This document shows positions 59,415 through 64,000 of a stretch of DNA of 64,000 nt, piece after piece. The notes below the pieces were generated by a model. The model did not search any database, had not been told where the DNA came from, and was given only the letters and a program-made list of their open reading frames with translations. Origin of the DNA: Fimbriimonadaceae bacterium (GTDB taxonomy: Bacteria; Armatimonadota; Fimbriimonadia; Fimbriimonadales; Fimbriimonadaceae); NCBI GenBank assembly GCA_019638775.1, contig JAHBTD010000001.1:496001-560000 (forward strand), written 5' to 3'. The translations under genes were made by a program, and so were the position numbers. Each line of letters starts with the position of its first letter. Within the stretch, counting starts at the first letter, position 1.

Positions 59415-59559
59415 GCCAAGTGATTCGCCCAACAAGAAGAATCCTTACACGACTTGGGACTTTTGTAGATTTCCAAATTCGAGAGCGCGAGCATGTCCTA
59501 TTCTGTCAGCTTCTTTGGCAAGAGCGACTGCCCTCCGAAAACCCTCAGCTTAGGGATGG

Positions 59560-61875
59560 CTACCCTTTAACCGCCCGATAGAACCCTGCATCGATGTACT
59601 GCCCACCGCTAGTCTGCTTGCAGCTCACCGCAATCACATTCTTCCCCGACCTCAGCAATCCATCGGGAATGTCCACAAACAAATAATCCGTCGTATAACC
59701 CTCCAACCGGGCAATCTCCGACCCGTTCAGATACACAACCGCGTCCTCGTCGTGGTGGATTTTCAGCCAAAGATCGCCGGAGACATCGACAGCCGTAAAC
59801 TCCCGCCGAATCCAAATCTTCTCACTCGACCACACCGTCCCAACAATCGCCCCCGGCGTTTGAGCCGTGCCAAAGCCAGACTTGCCCTGCTTCCAACCCA
59901 CAGCCGAAAACGCCTCGCCAAACCAATCCGCCGCCGGTTCCGACTCCGTGTAAGACCACTCACCAGGAGAATCATCTGCCGTCGGCAAAACCGCCTGCAT
60001 CGTCATCGGCGGGCCATAAACCGCCGAATTCACCTTCCGCAGCCAGTCCAAGGGCATCTTCAAAATCGAGCGGTCATAAGTCATCAGCCCGTTGACTTCA
60101 ATCTCAACATCCGTCGTCTGTGTGTAAATCGCCGCGCTCAACCCCTTCGATTTCAGCAGCGTCAGGCTCTTAATCAGCTGCTCATAGCGCACCATCAAAT
60201 CCGCCGAATTCGTGAAGCTGCGGTACCCCCAGTTATCCTTTTCCTGCCAGGTGTGCTTGTCCACCGGCAATCCAAGTCCTCCAAACTCACCCAGAACGAT
60301 CGCCCGTCCAGGCACAGGGTCAGGCGATCCTGGCCCCGGATAAACGTGAATATCGAGCATATCCCCAGCCTCAACGAAGTTGCCTCCGCTTGCCGGATTC
60401 ACAAGCCTGCTCGGATCAAATGCCTTCGTCCAGTCCGAAACACGCTTCGTATCAAACTGCCCCCAAGCCTCATTAAACGGAACCCAAACAACCACACTCG
60501 GAAACGGCTTGCATGCCGTCATGATGTTCCGCCATTCATCCTCAAACGCTTGCTTGCTAACGGCAGGTCGCGGCCCGTCGGGTTTCTCATTCTTCACCCG
60601 AAAGTTCGTGTTCCAACCCGGACCAAACTTCAAATTGCTCGGCATATCCTGCCAAACCAAAAGCCCAAGCTCATCGCAGTGCCGATAAAACCGTGCTGGC
60701 TCCACCTTCACATGCTTGCGAACCGTGTTAAAGCCCGCCCTCTTCAAAACCTCAAGGTCATACCGCAGAGCATCGTCGCTCGGAGGCGTGTATAAGCCGT
60801 CCGGCCACCAACCCTGATCCAGCGGTCCAAACATAAAGATCGGTTCTCCGTTCAGATAGGTCCGAACTCCAAACTTGTCCTCTTTCAAGGCGATCTCTCG
60901 TATCCCAAAATAGCTGCCCGCCTTATCGACCGCCTTCTCGCCCTGACGAAGCTCAACTTCAAGATCATAGAGAGTCGGCGAATCCGGCGACCAAAGCCGT
61001 GGCTGGGGCACCTTCAAAGCAATTGGTTTCCCGGCCGGAGCAGAACCAGTAGCAACCTCTGCCCCGTTCAACATTGCCTTCACATGCACGGTCAAGCCTT
61101 CATGCTTCCCCTCAACCCCCACATCCACCTTCACGTCGCCAGAAATCTTCGTCTCAGCAACAACCAAGGCTATGGAAGAAGTCGAAACCGGCTCCATCCA
61201 AACGGTTTGCCAAATCCCCGTGACCGCCGTATACCAAATCCCACTCGGTGTAAAAGTCTGCTTGCCATAGGGTTGATCGCCGTCTGTCGTCGGATCCCAC
61301 ACGCGCAGAACAAGCTCATTCTCCCCGGCCTTCAAGGCGTCCGTGATGTCAAAGCCAAACGGATCGTAGCCCCCAAAATGCTCCCCCACCAACTTCCCAT
61401 TGACAAGAACTTTGGTGTGCCAATCCACTGCTCCAAAGTTCAGCCGAAGGCGCTGACCTTTCCAGCCATCAGGCACAACTACAGTGCGCCGATACCAAAG
61501 CGCCTGATCGGCATAAACCTGTTTCTGAACCCCACTTAAATGCGACTGGACCGGGTAAGGAACCAGAATTTTCCCTTGTGCGCCAGGCCAAATCTCAAGG
61601 TTTGCCGGAGCAATCGCATACTCCCAAGACCCGTTCAAATTCTCCCAACGGTCGCGTACCATCTGAGGCCGGGGATACTCCTTCCAAGCCCTCCCCGCAA
61701 GCGCATCTGCGCTCCAGCGCGTCGACATCCATTTCTCAATCGTCACCGGCCTGTCTTGTTCGTCGTTCACCACGAGATTGTTTTGTGTAGCGGTTTCTTC
61801 CAGCGCGTTTTGGTCGATATTCGTCAGCCCAGTTGGGTTCATCATAGCCATTCCTGCAAGTAGCGTAATCAGCAT
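59560..61875 (-). CDS. glycoside hydrolase family 2 protein, exported
   Basis: A 771-residue enzyme with a short signal (MLITLLAGMAMMN). Order: sugar-binding jelly roll (LNGSWEYAIAP, YRRTVVVPDGWKGQRLRLNFGAVDW), Ig-like domain, TIM barrel with acid/base Glu in WVPFNEAWGQ and nucleophile Glu in VLGEFGGLG, then a C-terminal carbohydrate-binding module (WLKIHHDEDAVVYLNGSEIARLEG). Substrate may be a beta-galactoside, -glucuronide or -mannoside; the barrel is too divergent to decide. Confidence 0.9.
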   Translation of the reverse strand: MLITLLAGMAMMNPTGLTNIDQNALEETATQNNLVVNDEQDRPVTIEKWMSTRWSADALAGRAWKEYPRPQMVRDRWENLNGSWEYAIAPANLEIWPGAQGKILVPYPVQSHLSGVQKQVYADQALWYRRTVVVPDGWKGQRLRLNFGAVDWHTKVLVNGKLVGEHFGGYDPFGFDITDALKAGENELVLRVWDPTTDGDQPYGKQTFTPSGIWYTAVTGIWQTVWMEPVSTSSIALVVAETKISGDVKVDVGVEGKHEGLTVHVKAMLNGAEVATGSAPAGKPIALKVPQPRLWSPDSPTLYDLEVELRQGEKAVDKAGSYFGIREIALKEDKFGVRTYLNGEPIFMFGPLDQGWWPDGLYTPPSDDALRYDLEVLKRAGFNTVRKHVKVEPARFYRHCDELGLLVWQDMPSNLKFGPGWNTNFRVKNEKPDGPRPAVSKQAFEDEWRNIMTACKPFPSVVVWVPFNEAWGQFDTKRVSDWTKAFDPSRLVNPASGGNFVEAGDMLDIHVYPGPGSPDPVPGRAIVLGEFGGLGLPVDKHTWQEKDNWGYRSFTNSADLMVRYEQLIKSLTLLKSKGLSAAIYTQTTDVEIEVNGLMTYDRSILKMPLDWLRKVNSAVYGPPMTMQAVLPTADDSPGEWSYTESEPAADWFGEAFSAVGWKQGKSGFGTAQTPGAIVGTVWSSEKIWIRREFTAVDVSGDLWLKIHHDEDAVVYLNGSEIARLEGYTTDYLFVDIPDGLLRSGKNVIAVSCKQTSGGQYIDAGFYRAVKG

Positions 61876-62005
61876 GCTCTTTCCTATTGAATGTCGCTCC
61901 GTGACGTGTCAAACCGCACTGTTCAAATCCGACCCAAGAGCTGATGCCGAAAGCATACTCCCTGAGGCTGATCGGAGAGGAAGGTTCATAAGGAGGTCCG
62001 AAAAA

Positions 62006-62058
62006 CCCTCCCCTTCCATTTTTCCGGAAATGGAGGGGAGGGCAGGGTGGGGAGGTCC
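62006..62058. repeat. hairpin + G-rich repeat element, copy 2
   Basis: Same as the 58179 element: CCCTCCCCTTCCATTTTTCCGGAAATGG-type palindrome, then GGGGAGGGCAGGGTGGGG with four G-runs. It lies in the 278-bp gap between the divergent GH2 and PEP-mutase genes. Confidence 0.85.
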
Positions 62059-62074
62059 CCAAAAACTTCCTCGG

Positions 62075-62122
62075 CTTCCATTTCTCCGGAAATGGAGGGG
62101 AGGGTTGGGTGGGGAGGTCCCC
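62075..62122. repeat. hairpin + G-rich repeat element, copy 3
   Basis: Tandem neighbour of copy 2, in the same orientation. CTTCCATTTCTCCGGAAATGG palindrome with a shorter 5' arm, then GGGGAGGGTTGGGTGGGG. Confidence 0.85.
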
Positions 62123-62153
62123 CAAATCCCCTCCCCCACAGTAAACTCCCACC

Positions 62154-62984
62154 ATGACCGCAACCACCCAAACCACCGCCATCCAAGAGTTCCGCAAGCT
62201 CCACGAATCCGGCTGCTTCATCCTCCCCAACCCCTGGGACATCGGCTCCGCTCTCTACCTCCAGCACCTTGGCTTCAAAGCCCTCGCCACAACATCCGCA
62301 GGATTTGCCTTCACCCTCGGCAGACCCGACGCCGTCGCTGCCGTGTCCCTCGAAACCGCTCTTGCCCACTTTCAACAAATTGCAGAAGCAACACCCCTCC
62401 CCGTCAATGCCGACTTTCAAAACGGCTATGCCGACGATCCAAAAGGCGTCGCCACAAATGTTAAAAGATGCATCGAATCCGGCGTCGCCGGACTCTCCAT
62501 CGAAGACGCAACGGGCAACCCAGCGCAACCCCTCTACGAAAGCGAACTCGCCATCGACCGCATCCGCGCCGCGCGGTCAGCCATCGACGCTAGTGATCTC
62601 CCAGTCGTCCTTACCGCTCGATGCGAAGCATGGCTGGTCGGAGCAGAGAACCCGCTTGACGTCGCCATAAACCGCCTCATCGCTTTCGCCGAAGCCGGAG
62701 CCGATTGCCTTTACGCTCCCGGCGTCCGTGATCTCAAGGAGATTGAACAAATCGTCAAAGCAGTTGCTCCCAAGCCAGTGAACATTCTAGTGGGTTCCCC
62801 AAGCCCCGACCTCACACTCACAAACCTATCCGCGATCGGTGTCCGCCGAATCTCTGTCGGAGGAGCGCTCGCCAGAGTTGCCTGGGGCGCATTCATGCGT
62901 GCCAGCCAAAGCATCGCCGAAACCGGTACCTTCGACGCGCTGTCCACCGCAGTACCCTCCACCGAAATCATCAAGGCATTCTAA
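62154..62984 (+). CDS. isocitrate lyase/PEP mutase superfamily protein
   Basis: A 276-residue TIM-barrel enzyme. Markers: LPNPWDIGSALYLQHLGFKALATTSAG, VNADFQNGYAD (metal Asp), GLSIEDATG, LTARCEAWL and GADCLYAPGV. Members cleave or rearrange 2-hydroxy-dicarboxylates or phosphonates. The KKCGH loop of isocitrate lyase is replaced by ARCEAWL, so a lyase of the oxaloacetase/PEP-mutase branch is likely. The exact substrate is unknown. Confidence 0.86.
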   Translation: MTATTQTTAIQEFRKLHESGCFILPNPWDIGSALYLQHLGFKALATTSAGFAFTLGRPDAVAAVSLETALAHFQQIAEATPLPVNADFQNGYADDPKGVATNVKRCIESGVAGLSIEDATGNPAQPLYESELAIDRIRAARSAIDASDLPVVLTARCEAWLVGAENPLDVAINRLIAFAEAGADCLYAPGVRDLKEIEQIVKAVAPKPVNILVGSPSPDLTLTNLSAIGVRRISVGGALARVAWGAFMRASQSIAETGTFDALSTAVPSTEIIKAF

Positions 62985-63067
62985 GACCCAATCTTCCCCC
63001 AACCGACGAATACCAAGTATTTACACCGGTGTTCCCCCAACCCGGTCGGCGCTGAAAAGAACGTGTT

Positions 63068-63073
63068 GTATAA
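63068..63073 (+). promoter_or_regulatory. -10 box TATAAT of the PEP-CTERM gene
   Basis: TATAAT lies 31 bases before the ATG at 63105. No strong -35 is seen. Confidence 0.5.
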
Positions 63074-63104
63074 TCTATCTTCACCCCAAATTGGACCCAA
63101 CCCC

Positions 63105-63935
63105 ATGAAACTTATTCCTATCGCTCTCGTCGCCGTTGGTGCCAGCATGGCCACTTCTGCCTCTGCAATTATCTGGCGGAATGACATCCCGCAATCGACC
63201 GTTCTTACCTTCGGTAACGACGCAAGATTCCAGGGCGTCGGTCGAGTGACCGTCGGCGGCGGCTCCGGTACCGGAACATTCCTAGGAATCGGCACCGGCG
63301 GGCAGGCGTGGGGCATCTCGGCAAAGCACGTCATCACAACTGGAAACACGGGGTCCTTTACTTTTGAAGACGGAGGCAACTACGCCATCACCCAAGCCAT
63401 CGGGTTTGCGGGTGCCGACGTTTCCATCTTCAAGATCAGCGGCTGGAACCGCAACGTTTTCACACCCGGTCTGCACTCGGCAGGAACCTACGCTGCCGGT
63501 ACAAACCTCGATTCCGCTGGTTATGGACTCTACGGTGCCGAAGGCGGTAGCCCGTGGCAGTGGGACAACAAGCGCCGAGGCATGCAGACAAAGCTCGTCA
63601 ACACTCAAATGATGAACTTTGGCGGCGAAAACCAACTGATGCTGATCGACCGTTTCGACTCACCAAACGATCCCAATGTCCGCCCAGTAGAAGGCTTTGG
63701 AGCCCCCGGAGATAGCGGCAGCATGCTGCTCGATGGTTCAGGACTCATTTGGGGCGTCCTCTCCGGTGGACAGTTCGAGCAGTACGGCGCGCTGAACTGG
63801 TACGCAACCATCACTCCGCAGCTCGCCCAGCAGATCTACACCACCACGGGCATCCCCGTCCCCGAACCGGCAACCCTGATCGTTCTCGGTCTCGGCGCGC
63901 TGGCTCTGCGACGGCGAAAGAACAAGAAGGCGTAA
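63105..63935 (+). CDS. PEP-CTERM sorted trypsin-fold protein
   Basis: A 276-residue exported protein. Signal peptide IALVAVGASMATSASA; then a trypsin-like order of catalytic sites: His in GISAKHVITTG, Asp in GADVSIFKI and Ser in GAPGDSGSMLL. The C-terminus VPEPATLIVLGLGALALRRRK is a PEP-CTERM signal (VPEP, one helix, basic tail) recognised by an exosortase. The protease is probably processed during surface sorting. Confidence 0.88.
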   Translation: MKLIPIALVAVGASMATSASAIIWRNDIPQSTVLTFGNDARFQGVGRVTVGGGSGTGTFLGIGTGGQAWGISAKHVITTGNTGSFTFEDGGNYAITQAIGFAGADVSIFKISGWNRNVFTPGLHSAGTYAAGTNLDSAGYGLYGAEGGSPWQWDNKRRGMQTKLVNTQMMNFGGENQLMLIDRFDSPNDPNVRPVEGFGAPGDSGSMLLDGSGLIWGVLSGGQFEQYGALNWYATITPQLAQQIYTTTGIPVPEPATLIVLGLGALALRRRKNKKA

Positions 63936-63958
63936 AGAGCGCAAACAGTAATGTTGGA

Positions 63959-63988
63959 AGGGGTAAGGATTGTAAAGAATCCTTACCC
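63959..63988 (+). terminator. terminator
   Basis: GGGGTAAGGATT and AATCCTTACCCC form a perfect 12-bp stem around GTAAAG, 23 bases after the PEP-CTERM stop. T-run is weak. Confidence 0.8.
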
Positions 63989-64000
63989 CTCATTCTTGCC

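Overview
The window reads as a chromosome segment of a moderately GC-rich Gram-negative-type bacterium, most probably of the Armatimonadota (Fimbriimonas-like). The clues are two prepilin-like proteins with a [18 protein letters not shown] leader followed by (I/L)FPVF(I/A)(K/Q)AK, a PEP-CTERM protein, collagen-like Gly-Pro-rich exported proteins and leaderless promoters. The taxonomic call is inference; no rRNA is present. Three regions can be separated.

Region 1 (left edge to about 13.2 kb) is a phage-like integrated element. Most genes run on the minus strand: a large protein running off the left edge that carries a RadC-like JAB metallopeptidase motif, coiled-coil and small membrane (lysis-type) proteins, and several proteins with features of phage 'polyvalent' proteins. 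A LexA/CI-type autocleavable repressor lies at 11.8 kb with divergent, apparently leaderless promoters and TGTGAC operators. Two paralogous plus-strand genes (4.6-5.7 and 6.2-7.3 kb) sit as cargo inside the minus-strand block. They are separated by a fragment of a broken polyvalent-protein gene, and the first is bracketed by an imperfect direct repeat.

Region 2 (13.2-46.1 kb) is core chromosome. It holds rplA with an L1-binding leader, galM, superoxide dismutase, a cysteine dioxygenase/sulfur-anion exporter pair, and an envelope-stress operon (ECF sigma, anti-sigma, RseB-like, DegP). Next come darA-holB, leuC and a long overlapping plus-strand operon (dapA, FrnE-like, RibD-like reductase, ABC exporter, hisN, ruvX, mltG, a HAD-GtrA fusion, aroE, threonylcarbamoyl-AMP synthase). 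A minus-strand operon follows (PQQ-propeller, dprA, nagA, KimA-like K+ importer, STAS-USP protein), then tRNA-Ile(GAT).

Region 3 (46.1-64 kb) is accessory. Its centrepiece is a Ro60/Rsr (TROVE + vWA) gene preceded by a cluster of six Y-RNA-like units in about 1.05 kb. Each unit has the Ro-binding hallmarks: terminal stem, bulged C, GGGCCGR...GGTTA on the 5' side and YYTTGYCC on the 3' side. The units differ in their inserts: two are minimal, one carries a branched insert, one carries a nearly perfect circularly permuted tRNA mimic and one a degenerate version of it. I regard this cluster as the most interesting system in the window. Downstream are exported proteins, a Cpx-like two-component system with a Spy/CpxP-like protein, a sulfatase with its own formylglycine-generating enzyme, tRNA-Val(CAC), an ECF sigma factor, a GH2 glycosidase, a PEP-mutase-family enzyme, a PEP-CTERM trypsin-fold protein, and three copies of a hairpin plus G-quadruplex-prone repeat.
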